From positions 186,001 to 250,000 of the forward strand of contig DGCD01000011.1 of NCBI GenBank assembly GCA_002384935.1: 64,000 bases of DNA, written 5' to 3'. Of the stretch, positions 42,775 to 51,700 are shown piece by piece. The DNA is from Pusillimonas sp. UBA3987 (GTDB lineage: Bacteria > Pseudomonadota > Gammaproteobacteria > Burkholderiales > Burkholderiaceae_B). Positions within the stretch are counted from its first letter, which is position 1, and every line of letters starts with the position of its first letter. The notes beneath the pieces are model-generated. The model was given only the letters and a program-made list of their open reading frames with translations. It was not told the DNA's origin and ran no database searches. The translations under genes and the position numbers were made by a program.

Positions 42775-45243
42775 TTATTGGGTAGCTAACAAGGTGTTGT
42801 CGAGGTTGGCGTTGTGGAACCGGGCGCCTGCGATTTTTGTGTCGACAAAGGTTGCGTTGTACAAGTTGCTATTGTCAAAATTCACTGATTGCAGGTTTGC
42901 ATGAATAAACGACGCTTGCATCAGGTTTGCTGCACTGATTTCCGCCTGCTCGAGGTCGGATCGGTCGAAGCAGGCAGAGCGCAGGTCGGATTTCGTCAGC
43001 CGGGCACGGGTCAGGATGCAGTCAGATAAATCCATTTTGCTCGCTTTGACACCCAGCATGGAGACTTCGTTCAGGTTGGCGCCCGCCCATGCGGCCGTCT
43101 CGAGAATAGCTCGATCGAGAAGCGCGTTCTGAAATGACGTGCCAGGGCCGGCCTGGCTGCCACTGAGGTCGGCTTGCGTTAGATTTGCACCGGCCAGATT
43201 GGCTTGGGATAAATTGGCTTTGGGGGCAATTGCCCCTTGCAGATTAATGCGTTTCACCGACGCGCCGGCCAGATTTGCGCCGTCAAGTCGCGCGGCAGGT
43301 AACTGTGCATTATCCATGTTGGCCTGATCGAACTGTGCACCCGAGGCAACCAGGCGTTCGGCCCGAATACCTTGTAGCCAGGCATGTGAAAGCGTGGCTT
43401 TCTGAAGATTGGCGCTGGACAGGTCTGCACTCGAGAAATTTGCCTCTGTGCAGTCGCTGCTTTCAAGGTTGGCGCCGCGCAATGTGCTGCCGACAAAACT
43501 GCTTTTTCCCAGGCTGGCTTTGACGAATTGGCATCCAGACAAATCGGCAGCGTCGAAGCGCGTGCCGGTTGCAAAGATGCCATTCAAACATGCGCCTTGT
43601 AGTTTTGCGCCGGCCAGGTTGGCGCCTGCCAGCACCGACCCGGAGAAATCCATTCCGCTTAGATCAAGGCCTGCCAGGTTGGCGTGTGTCAGGTCAAGAT
43701 TGACACACGGATACCCATTGGCCTGCGCGTTTACGACAAGCTGACGGTTGCGCGCGGCAGCCATTGCGTCGTGCAATTGCGCTGTATCATTGCTTGCGGG
43801 CGCCGCCTGCGGTGCGAAGGGCGCGGGCTGGGGGTAAGGCGTCAGGGCTTTTTTCAACGCGGCTTGTGTGTCGGCCGGTTTTGTTTCGGCCGGCGGTTGG
43901 GTACCTTCTTCTTCCTGAATGACTTTCAGCAAGCCTTCTATTTCGTTGAAAAAGCCGGTCAGTGATTTGCTGCGCTGTGTAATGGCCTGGGCGAACTGCC
44001 GGGTATTTGGATTGGCTTCCAGCATGCCAAGCAATTGATCCTCGCGAATGCCGGCTTTGTTTAGGGATGCCTGAAAATACTCGCGCTGGTCCCTGACTTT
44101 CTTGATAAGCTCTTCGCCGGATGTTGACTCAAGCGAGGCTTTGAAGTCCGGGGAGGTGACGTCCGGGACATCTTTGAATACTTCGGGGGCCATGCCTTTC
44201 AGGCAATTGTTCAGATACAGATCGACCGGTAAAGGAAGCTCACCCGGGTCTTCAAATTCGGCATAGAAAGCGTTGATATCCCGGGCATCGGGATCCGACA
44301 CCGCGATACTGCCGCGAAACGTTAAAACGCCCAGGCGCTCTTCTGGCAAGAGCCAGACCGTGTCCAGATGTACATTAAGTTCCCGAAAATGTGCGCTGCC
44401 ATCGGGGCTTGACTGATGCACGAAGAAACGAGGCCGAGTGCGGGGTAATCGACCCTGCAGCACGGGGTGTTCCGGGTGCATGTTCTGTATTTCAATTGTT
44501 TCGCCACCGGCCCAAAAACTGTCAAGGTGCTGGTCTTGTGCCGCCGCCATAAAGTAACGCGCGTCGGTATCGACAGGCAGATGCGGCCATCGCGTATTGC
44601 GCCAATGTTCGTTTTGCTTGCCAAGGTGTTGCGCGCGCTGCGGATAGGCGCTGGGCAAGGGGCCAAAACCGGCAACCGGTGGCCGATCTTTTGCCGACAG
44701 CATGAGATGGTCGGGCAGCTCAATGTTGGGCAGTTCGGCGTCGCCGCCTTTATTTGTAAAGCCCTTGCCGTTCGGATTGGCGTCGTAGCCTTTACCGCCA
44801 AATGCATTGGTTAATGTGATTGGCATTTTCTCAAAGGCGTCCGGGGCGGAGATGCCCCCGGCAACATTCAGTTTTCGAGGGCCGAAAACGGCCAGCCTTT
44901 TGTTCAATGCGCCAATTGAAATATGGGCGGAGACGGGCTGTTGCGTGGTCCCGGCAGGCGAATAGCAACACCCCGCTGCCAGAAACTCGCCTTTGGGTTT
45001 GGGCCAGCCTTCGTCCAGTGTTTCGTTTTTTTGCAGCACATTGGCAGCATGCTCCCAGATAGACGAGAACGTGATGTCTTGTTCCGTGCCTGACGCTTGC
45101 AGAACGAAGGGCACCATTACGCCGAACGACATGGCGTACTGATCAGGCTCAGGACTGTATATACGATGAACCAGCTCCGTTCGGCCTGGTTTGATTATTT
45201 TCAGTCCGGGAAGGGTTTCATGCATAGGCATTTTATTCGGCAT
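42775..45243 (-). CDS. DUF2169-pentapeptide repeat fusion, T6SS adaptor
   Basis: An 822-residue fusion. The N-terminal 300-330 residues are a DUF2169 domain (opening MPNKMPMHETLPGLKIIKPG and containing TNAFGGKGYDANPNGKG), a family found beside vgrG and PAAR-like genes and implicated in effector loading. A helical region and a Pro/Ala-rich linker (about 460-490) lead into a long C-terminal pentapeptide beta-helix (about 505-822). It overlaps the preceding gene by 11 bases. Fusion of the two parts in one chain suggests that the adaptor and beta-helix act as one unit in this locus. Confidence 0.88.
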   Translation of the reverse strand: MPNKMPMHETLPGLKIIKPGRTELVHRIYSPEPDQYAMSFGVMVPFVLQASGTEQDITFSSIWEHAANVLQKNETLDEGWPKPKGEFLAAGCCYSPAGTTQQPVSAHISIGALNKRLAVFGPRKLNVAGGISAPDAFEKMPITLTNAFGGKGYDANPNGKGFTNKGGDAELPNIELPDHLMLSAKDRPPVAGFGPLPSAYPQRAQHLGKQNEHWRNTRWPHLPVDTDARYFMAAAQDQHLDSFWAGGETIEIQNMHPEHPVLQGRLPRTRPRFFVHQSSPDGSAHFRELNVHLDTVWLLPEERLGVLTFRGSIAVSDPDARDINAFYAEFEDPGELPLPVDLYLNNCLKGMAPEVFKDVPDVTSPDFKASLESTSGEELIKKVRDQREYFQASLNKAGIREDQLLGMLEANPNTRQFAQAITQRSKSLTGFFNEIEGLLKVIQEEEGTQPPAETKPADTQAALKKALTPYPQPAPFAPQAAPASNDTAQLHDAMAAARNRQLVVNAQANGYPCVNLDLTHANLAGLDLSGMDFSGSVLAGANLAGAKLQGACLNGIFATGTRFDAADLSGCQFVKASLGKSSFVGSTLRGANLESSDCTEANFSSADLSSANLQKATLSHAWLQGIRAERLVASGAQFDQANMDNAQLPAARLDGANLAGASVKRINLQGAIAPKANLSQANLAGANLTQADLSGSQAGPGTSFQNALLDRAILETAAWAGANLNEVSMLGVKASKMDLSDCILTRARLTKSDLRSACFDRSDLEQAEISAANLMQASFIHANLQSVNFDNSNLYNATFVDTKIAGARFHNANLDNTLLATQ

Positions 45244-46630
45244 TTAGTTGCTCTGTAATTTCGTCGACTTTGTTGCGAGTTGTCATCAATACGCTGTTCA
45301 AAGTGTCGGTTGCCTCTTTAAGAACTTGATACTTGTCTTCCAGAGCGGTCTCGGTTAATTTTCTGGCCGTCATTTCAGTTGTAAGAGTGGCGACATCGGT
45401 TACTGCGTCTGTAATGCCGCTGAAGGTTAAGCCGGGTGGGCCAGGGTTCAATACGGTCACCGCGTCGCCCAGTGAGAAACCGGTTGCGTCGATACGTACT
45501 TTCGATTCGCCAAAACTCAGGACGACACCAGTATCATTAATGGTGATGTTGTTGCCTGCGGTGCCCATACTGCTTTCGCTGCTCGTCAGGCGCATGACCG
45601 AGCCGGTTGGGCCACCAGCCAGGGCACTGATTGTGCGATCTCCCACAGAGAAACTGTTTTCGTCGTTGTATTTTGCCTGGACGCCGGTATCGGTTAAGTT
45701 CAGGGCGGGCCCTGCGGCCATGGTGGAGTTTGAAGTGGTGACATTCAGGGAGTGTGCTTGCGCATTAACGGTGTGGGATGACACGCCGCCATCAGTAAGC
45801 AGATCTGCACGTATGCCTGAGCCGTAGATGCGGGTCATGCCATCGTTTGATACCTCTAGCCGGGAGCCACCCACGCCGGCGCTGCCCGCGCTCCGGGAAA
45901 AGCCCAGAATCGACGTGCCGCCGTTTGGCTTGTCATAGCCCAGGTCGGTGTTGGATGAACTGAGTTGTACGCTGTTCTCGCTGATAAACACGCCGGAGGT
46001 GGGGCTGGGCGCCGTCATTTTTCGCGTGCCCAGAAACACACCGCCGATGGCGTCCATGGTCAAGACGCCCGCCGGCGAATCGTTTTCACCCAGCTTGCGC
46101 CATTTTCCATACTTAAGCAAAAGGAGCGGTGCGAGGGTTGCTGCAATTGATGCGATCGAGGTGAGTTGCCCCAGTGCAATATCAAGCCCAGGCACTTCCA
46201 GTTCTTCGTCTTCTGAGGGGGAAGTGATTTTTTGCTGGGTCGCGTAGGCAACCGCGGCAAGCATGGCCAGGGTCTGGACGGTCAGCAGGGTGAACGTGGC
46301 AGTACGAAGGGTTTTCGCGTAGGCCACTTGCTCTGCACTGGCCCCCACTGTGCCAATATAGGAATCCATGTAGTAGAACTCACCTTCCTTGGCACTTTCC
46401 ACCGTGGCGGTTTTAGTCAGTTCGAACTCGGCCGATAACTTGGCTTCGAACTTGGAGCCAACGAATGTTTCTGATTGCAATGCCAGCGCAATGTCATTTT
46501 TTACGCCTACCGTTACTTCGGTTCTAACGCCGTATATGACCTCCAGGTCAGATGCGGTGATCAATTCGGTTTTGCCGCTGCCAAACCAGCTTAACGACTG
46601 ACCTTCACTAACGTGCGCAATTCCAGTCAT
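45233..46630 (-). CDS. VgrG-linked beta-rich protein with two membrane helices, candidate spike extension or effector
   Basis: A 465-residue protein I cannot assign. The first 75 residues alternate hydrophobic and polar residues (SDLEVIYGVRTEVTVGVKND) like the needle region that follows the gp5 domain of long VgrG proteins. Two hydrophobic helices follow, at about residues 108-131 and 152-173, separated by an acidic loop (SPSEDEELE). The last 280 residues are Ser/Thr/Gly-rich and predicted beta. The C-terminal 60 residues are a charged helix. It lies 46 bases after vgrG. It may be a detached VgrG extension carrying a membrane-inserting segment, or a pore-forming cargo. Confidence 0.7.
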   Translation of the reverse strand: MTGIAHVSEGQSLSWFGSGKTELITASDLEVIYGVRTEVTVGVKNDIALALQSETFVGSKFEAKLSAEFELTKTATVESAKEGEFYYMDSYIGTVGASAEQVAYAKTLRTATFTLLTVQTLAMLAAVAYATQQKITSPSEDEELEVPGLDIALGQLTSIASIAATLAPLLLLKYGKWRKLGENDSPAGVLTMDAIGGVFLGTRKMTAPSPTSGVFISENSVQLSSSNTDLGYDKPNGGTSILGFSRSAGSAGVGGSRLEVSNDGMTRIYGSGIRADLLTDGGVSSHTVNAQAHSLNVTTSNSTMAAGPALNLTDTGVQAKYNDENSFSVGDRTISALAGGPTGSVMRLTSSESSMGTAGNNITINDTGVVLSFGESKVRIDATGFSLGDAVTVLNPGPPGLTFSGITDAVTDVATLTTEMTARKLTETALEDKYQVLKEATDTLNSVLMTTRNKVDEITEQLNAE

Positions 46631-46676
46631 GTTGGGGTCCTGTGGGTTATAAGGTTCTGAAAATGAGTTGCTTTAT

Positions 46677-48320
46677 TCAACTGATGTTCTTCAAGACTTC
46701 CGCCGGGTTGGTGGTGCCGCCCAGCGAGACATCGGCGCCGACGAGCGGGAAAGTACCGATATAGACGCATGAGCCTTTTGCGGGCGAAAAGAAAGAGACA
46801 ACTTCGCTGCCAGGTTTGTCGACCATGTTCATTAAATTGCCCCGGGAAGTGCGTACCCCGTTGCATGCCGAATTCGAGTCGCGCACAATGTTGGGATTCT
46901 CCGAGTTCGGGACCGCACCCAGAATGATGGGTTGGTCGGGGTCGCCGCCCACAAAGCCGATCAGCACCTCGGTGCCTTTCAGTAAGGGGAAGTGCATACC
47001 GTTGTTCTTGCCTGCATACGGCGTTGCCATGCGCAACCAGGAAGAGCCTTTATTGGCCGACTTGGATGAGTAGTCGTAAAGCAATTGCACCTTGTATTGA
47101 CCATACTCATTCAGTTCGGCGTGATCGCCCTGTCCTTCGGCATCGATAACGGCATTGAGAAGGCCGGCAATAACCGGTTTGGACGCGGTTCGCTCAGGAC
47201 GAAACTGCTGCGAGGCTTCCAGCGCCGTGAAACGGCATTCGTATATGGAGCCTTGCTCGCCATCGTTGTAAGTGGTGTTCTGGCCCGCCAGGATAACGCC
47301 GGTTTGTGATCCTTGATGCTCAACTGAGGTCACCCAGTATTTTTTGTTGTAGCTGTCGCGGTAATGGTGTGAAACTTCCAGGAAGTAACCGCTACGCACC
47401 CCGGCCGCGGGGGCTGTCCCATGGTATGTCGTGCCTTTGCAAGCCAGTTCTTCAGACCTTATCCTGGCCAGTCGTTCAGCATCGGGCTCGGTTCGGAGAT
47501 TGTCTCCGTAATACATGTAGCGCCCTTTTTTCCCACCGGCTACGGCGTGTTCCGATTTCAGGCTGTCACCCAGGCTTGCTTTGCGGAAGTTGAAGTCCTG
47601 AACAAGTACCTGGCCGGGGATGTGGGTTTTGCGGCAGTTGAATGCAGTTACGCAATTGTCTTGCCGGTCTGTCTGGACATTTTCGGGCGGGGTATAACGC
47701 AAGGAAACCGTCTTTTCGGGTTGTGCTTCCTTGTAGTCGACCATGTTCAATACCTCTCCTACAGAGGCATTGTCGTCGTGATCGAAGAAATAATAAATGC
47801 CCTCGTGCTCCATCCAGCGGGAAACGAAATTGAAATCGGTTTCCTGATACTGGCAGATGAAGCTGCGCTGCCTGTAGTCGTTCTCATTCTTCAGGGTCAG
47901 CTTGATATCCGGCCCTTTCAGGCCGTTGCGATCCAATATTGAACGGATAATCTCCGGTATCCGGTTTTCGTTCAAATAAACGTCGTTCAGAAAGGTCAGG
48001 CCCAGTTGCCATAGGCGGGGCACCAGCGTGGCCCGATAGAAATAGTAGTCGTCTACCTGACCTTCCTGCTCAAACCGGGCAATCATGCCATGATAGGGCG
48101 TTGAACTGGCGTGGTCTCGAGACCAGATATGCAGCGTGCCCGTGGCGTTCAGTACGCTGTCCAGGTCAACGTCACTTTCCGTCGATACCAAAACAATATC
48201 AAACTCAAAGAGTTCCGATACGGCCTCATTGCCGGTGAAGCGAACGACATCGAATTTGGGCAGGTCTTTTCGGCTGAGTTCGAATGTGAACAGTAGCTCT
48301 TTTTCTGCGTTGCTAGCCAT
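46677..48320 (-). CDS. vgrG: Type VI secretion spike protein VgrG (TssI)
   Basis: A 547-residue VgrG. The gp27-like base contains CQYQETDFNFVSRWMEHEGIYY and the gp5/OB region contains LLKGTEVLIGFVGGDPDQPII. It ends soon after the OB-fold with a short tail, without a long beta-needle or toxin domain, so the extension may be supplied by the next gene. It forms the trimeric spike topped by the DUF4150 protein. Downstream genes are co-oriented and closely spaced, forming a spike-loading module. Confidence 0.95.
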   Translation of the reverse strand: MASNAEKELLFTFELSRKDLPKFDVVRFTGNEAVSELFEFDIVLVSTESDVDLDSVLNATGTLHIWSRDHASSTPYHGMIARFEQEGQVDDYYFYRATLVPRLWQLGLTFLNDVYLNENRIPEIIRSILDRNGLKGPDIKLTLKNENDYRQRSFICQYQETDFNFVSRWMEHEGIYYFFDHDDNASVGEVLNMVDYKEAQPEKTVSLRYTPPENVQTDRQDNCVTAFNCRKTHIPGQVLVQDFNFRKASLGDSLKSEHAVAGGKKGRYMYYGDNLRTEPDAERLARIRSEELACKGTTYHGTAPAAGVRSGYFLEVSHHYRDSYNKKYWVTSVEHQGSQTGVILAGQNTTYNDGEQGSIYECRFTALEASQQFRPERTASKPVIAGLLNAVIDAEGQGDHAELNEYGQYKVQLLYDYSSKSANKGSSWLRMATPYAGKNNGMHFPLLKGTEVLIGFVGGDPDQPIILGAVPNSENPNIVRDSNSACNGVRTSRGNLMNMVDKPGSEVVSFFSPAKGSCVYIGTFPLVGADVSLGGTTNPAEVLKNIS

Positions 48321-48352
48321 GGGGGGATTCCTTTAATGCGGGGCGCAGCGAG

Positions 48353-49339
48353 TTACAGCACGACTTGTGCGTGTGCTTCGTGAGGTGATTGTGTATCAAC
48401 CAGCCAGGTATCGTGGCCCAATGCCGCCCAGTTTCTGTTTGGCGCTCCCAATTGAATGGGCTGAACCGCACCGCGGCGTAATTGAAGGTCGAGACGTACA
48501 TTCAATGGGTCAAGTAAATAATAACGGATAATAAATGTCAGCTTGTTGAATTCTTCCTGGCCTGGAAGCAGCCCAAGAAACGTGGTTTGGTCAATGTCAT
48601 GAATGCGTATCGTGAGGTTGTCGCTGCGGCTGCTCACAATCGCGCCCACATGGCTGTCGTCGCCAAGGGTACATGCCTGGGAGCCCAGGTGTAAACGCTG
48701 GTCGGCCGGAATGGCCTGCCACCTTTGGTCTTGCTGTACTACCTCTACATTTGATTTTGGGTAAAGTGCCGAGATGATGGTGCGCAATCCCATTGCCGAA
48801 CGCGGGTATTGGCTGAATAGACCGGCGAAGCGCAATAAATGACTGAATCCGGGTTTGCTCAGGAAGCGCAGGGGTTCGTTGATACCGACGAAAGTATGGA
48901 ATATTTCCAGCAGGCGGTTGTCGTTGAATTCTTTAATGCGAACGTGCGCCCGCGATTTCAGCCATGCCCGGAAGAACAGTGGATAGATGGTCTGGCTGAT
49001 AATGTCCAGAAAGTCGCGATTACTGTGCCGACCCTCGTGGTGCTCGTCGAGAAGTTCTTCTGAGTAAAAATTGGGCAAAGGCGATGTGACGCCGTACAAG
49101 CCCAGGAAATTTGCCGTCAGGCGATAGGTTCCGGGTGCGGTTTCCCTTATCTCGTTAAGGTCGGTACCCGGGAAGTGCAATGAAAGGCTGGGGCGTATTT
49201 TGACATCGGCTTCGGGTTGGCCTTCCTTCAGGGCAGTAAGGCGCAATAGGCGGTAGGCCTGAAAAAACGAGAATCTTTCACTTTGCTGGAGTAAGCGACC
49301 CTTTATAGCAAGGTCTTTTGTCCCATCCTGATCGGCCAT
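48353..49339 (-). CDS. tssG: Type VI secretion baseplate protein TssG
   Basis: A 328-residue TssG (ImpH/VasB). The opening RFSFFQAYRLLRL and the conserved FLGLYGVTSPLPNFYSEELL are typical. With TssF and TssE it forms baseplate wedges. Its start lies inside the 3' end of tssF (37-base overlap), as is common for this pair. Confidence 0.95.
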   Translation of the reverse strand: MADQDGTKDLAIKGRLLQQSERFSFFQAYRLLRLTALKEGQPEADVKIRPSLSLHFPGTDLNEIRETAPGTYRLTANFLGLYGVTSPLPNFYSEELLDEHHEGRHSNRDFLDIISQTIYPLFFRAWLKSRAHVRIKEFNDNRLLEIFHTFVGINEPLRFLSKPGFSHLLRFAGLFSQYPRSAMGLRTIISALYPKSNVEVVQQDQRWQAIPADQRLHLGSQACTLGDDSHVGAIVSSRSDNLTIRIHDIDQTTFLGLLPGQEEFNKLTFIIRYYLLDPLNVRLDLQLRRGAVQPIQLGAPNRNWAALGHDTWLVDTQSPHEAHAQVVL

Positions 49340-51033
49340 TTAAATTCCGTTCCCGTATTGTTATCGCGAATTTCGAATCGTGTGTACGAGTTGATTCCTG
49401 CATAACATGAGAGGAATCGGTCAAGCACACTGCCCCATAAATACAACGCACCTGGACTTGCCCAGTTTTTTTCCTCGCAAGTCAGCACAACTTGCTGGCC
49501 CTGCATCATAGCGCCTCGGACCAGCCTGGTTTCACGTGTTACTTGCAAGTGGGTTAAACCATCGATCTGGCGGTCGTTGGCACTGCGTGTGGCCCTATCG
49601 TGTGTGCAGGTAGAGTTATAGAGTCGCAATATCCCTTTTAAGTTCTCAATACCAGACAAAGAAAGTAAATTCAGTGTGGTGTGGCTTATGACATCCCACA
49701 GCAGTTTTTCCCCGCTGGGCGGGTCAATCGAAGCCGTGACCGGCGTTATGTTACTGAAAGTAAATCTTTCGGGTGAGGTGCTGGTTGGTTTTGATATGTC
49801 GCCCAGTTTGAGTGATTCCGGCAGATAACGGTTTGTGCAGGTAAGACTCACTGACAACGTTTCGTTTTCCGGGTTGTCGTTCTTGTCGTAAACAACAGAC
49901 AAGTAGGTGTCGATGGTTTCTCCGACCAGCGAGGGCCGCATGGACGTGCGATAGCTGGCCTGGCTGTGGTCTTTATCGTGTGTTAACAGCGAAAAGGGCA
50001 CGTAATCTTTGTTTTGCGCGTTGCCCTGCACATATCCTGTGACGTTATCAATGGAGTAGATTTGAAATTGTCGTTTATGCGCCCCGCTGGGCAACACAAG
50101 ATATTCTGATGTTTCGTGGGTCAGGTTAATGGGTTCAGCCTCATGCTCAAACAGGTTCACAACCGGGGCCACATTCATGGCAAAGTCGCGGGCCGAAAGG
50201 GTAGGCAGGGGAACGGCTGATTTATAAAACACAAACTCAATTCGGAATTTGTCTCCCTTCAAGGTGTTGCGACCTTTGGAAATATCTGCGATTTCGAAGA
50301 ACAGAAATTTCTGGGGGAAAAACAATAGCTCTTGTAGCCAGCCGAATGCGGGGAAAGCGTTATCGGGGTATGGCAACAGAGGCTCATCGAACGCCGGGAA
50401 ATGGACTTTCGGTGAAAGTACAACACTTTGCCCATGTGCATCTAGCAGCCGGATTGATTTAAGTTGCGTGCCAAGCAACATGAGTAGGTTTGCGGCACTT
50501 GCATGTTCTTGCGCCAGGAAAAGGCGCAGGCGGGGCGGCAAGAATATGCCGTCTGCTTCCTCGGTGGTTTTGAACTGTAGCCAAAGTACCTGATTGCCGT
50601 CTGAAAGCTGGTCGGATAGAACCGTTTCGAGTGTGATGGGGTGGGCGTGAATATCGGCTGTAGTGCGAAACTTGCATGAAATGCCTTCGACTGGGGCTGC
50701 GCCGATTTCGGTACCGGTCTGGATCACCGCCGGCTCTGATAGTTGAGTTTTCGGCGTAAATGAAATAAGCGAAGCTGCCGGCAGGGGGCGTAAAAACTGG
50801 GGTACCAGAACGCTGGCCAACTCCTGGACGATTTCCGGGAACTCGTCGTCGAGTTTTTGCAGCGTGAGACCATTCAGGAAGGCGACCCCTTCCAGCAGAC
50901 GCTCGACATCCGGGTCGGTTGTGACTGCGCCCAACATTGGGGCGACAGCGGGGTTCGTTTGTGCGAACTCTAGAGAATTGGCTCGCAAACGTGCGAGTTC
51001 AGTTGAGTAGAACCTGTTGAAGCTTGTAGCCAT
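49303..51033 (-). CDS. tssF: Type VI secretion baseplate protein TssF
   Basis: A 576-residue TssF (ImpG/VasA). The N-terminus FNRFYSTELARLRANSLEFA and DPDVERLLEGVAFLNGLTLQKLDDEFPE are family hallmarks. It is the first gene of the leftward tssF-tssG-vgrG series and diverges from tssE across 90 bases. No obvious promoter hexamers could be picked out in that gap. Confidence 0.95.
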   Translation of the reverse strand: MATSFNRFYSTELARLRANSLEFAQTNPAVAPMLGAVTTDPDVERLLEGVAFLNGLTLQKLDDEFPEIVQELASVLVPQFLRPLPAASLISFTPKTQLSEPAVIQTGTEIGAAPVEGISCKFRTTADIHAHPITLETVLSDQLSDGNQVLWLQFKTTEEADGIFLPPRLRLFLAQEHASAANLLMLLGTQLKSIRLLDAHGQSVVLSPKVHFPAFDEPLLPYPDNAFPAFGWLQELLFFPQKFLFFEIADISKGRNTLKGDKFRIEFVFYKSAVPLPTLSARDFAMNVAPVVNLFEHEAEPINLTHETSEYLVLPSGAHKRQFQIYSIDNVTGYVQGNAQNKDYVPFSLLTHDKDHSQASYRTSMRPSLVGETIDTYLSVVYDKNDNPENETLSVSLTCTNRYLPESLKLGDISKPTSTSPERFTFSNITPVTASIDPPSGEKLLWDVISHTTLNLLSLSGIENLKGILRLYNSTCTHDRATRSANDRQIDGLTHLQVTRETRLVRGAMMQGQQVVLTCEEKNWASPGALYLWGSVLDRFLSCYAGINSYTRFEIRDNNTGTEFKWPIRMGQKTLL

Positions 51034-51123
51034 GAATATAGTGGACGGTGCGCCGAAGAGTCACTAATATTGCATGATCCCGCTTGGGGGTGTCAAGGAT
51101 AAGCACGGTTCAAGGATAGCTTT

Positions 51124-51564
51124 ATGTACAAGATAAGTCTTTTAGAGCGACTGTCAGCGCTAGAGGAGCCGCTGCTTGTGGTTGGGCGCACGGCTGAACG
51201 CCAGTTGCGTGACTCTATCGTGGGCCATTTGCGCAAGTTGCTTAATACACGTGCCGGTTCTGTTCCCATCGATCCAAATTATGGCTTGCCCGACATGAGC
51301 AATATCGCCGGTTCATTTGCCTTGGGCACAACCGAGTCCTTGTCTGAGTCGATCATTCGTCAGGTTGTCCGTTATGAAAAAAGGCTTTTGAATCCGAAGA
51401 TTGCCGTTGAAGAAGAGAAGCGGGACGTCATTACATTACGTTTTGAGCTCAGCGGACAGGTAGCGTCGGCGCAGGACGGCGACGATGTTTTGCAACCGTT
51501 TGCCATGATTATCCGGATTAACTCGTCGGGACAAGTCTTTGTGGAGTCGAAGGTCGATCATTGA
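51124..51564 (+). CDS. tssE: Type VI secretion baseplate protein TssE (gp25-like)
   Basis: A 146-residue gp25/GPW-type protein with SIVGHLRKLLNTRAGSVPID and YGLPDMSN, the conserved gp25 signature. AAGGATAGCTTT precedes the ATG. It joins TssF and TssG in the baseplate. It is transcribed on the opposite strand to the rest of the locus and forms a single-gene unit ended by a strong terminator, so its dose may be set separately from TssF and TssG. Confidence 0.94.
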   Translation: MYKISLLERLSALEEPLLVVGRTAERQLRDSIVGHLRKLLNTRAGSVPIDPNYGLPDMSNIAGSFALGTTESLSESIIRQVVRYEKRLLNPKIAVEEEKRDVITLRFELSGQVASAQDGDDVLQPFAMIIRINSSGQVFVESKVDH

Positions 51565-51586
51565 AGTGTCGCTTATGTTGAAATAA

Positions 51587-51622
51587 ATCGGCCCTTTCTG
51601 CCAAAAAGGCGAAAGGGCCGAT
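51587..51622 (+). terminator. Rho-independent terminator of tssE
   Basis: Twelve-base arms ATCGGCCCTTTC and GAAAGGGCCGAT with a 12-base loop, followed by TGTTTT, start 23 bases beyond the tssE stop. This fits a terminator for the rightward transcript. Confidence 0.8.
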
Positions 51623-51631
51623 TGTTTTACA

Positions 51632-51671
51632 AAATGACCTGCGCTGCTCAAAGCCGCAGCACAGGTCATTT
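51632..51671 (-). terminator. Terminator of katG
   Basis: Ten-base arms AAATGACCTG and CAGGTCATTT enclose an inner GCTGC/GCAGC stem. On the leftward strand it is followed by TTGTAAAAC, on the rightward by TGTTTTC. It lies 30 bases beyond the katG stop and can back up the tssE terminator. Confidence 0.7.
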
Positions 51672-51700
51672 GTTTTCAAGTGAAAGAATGGATCTTGCTT

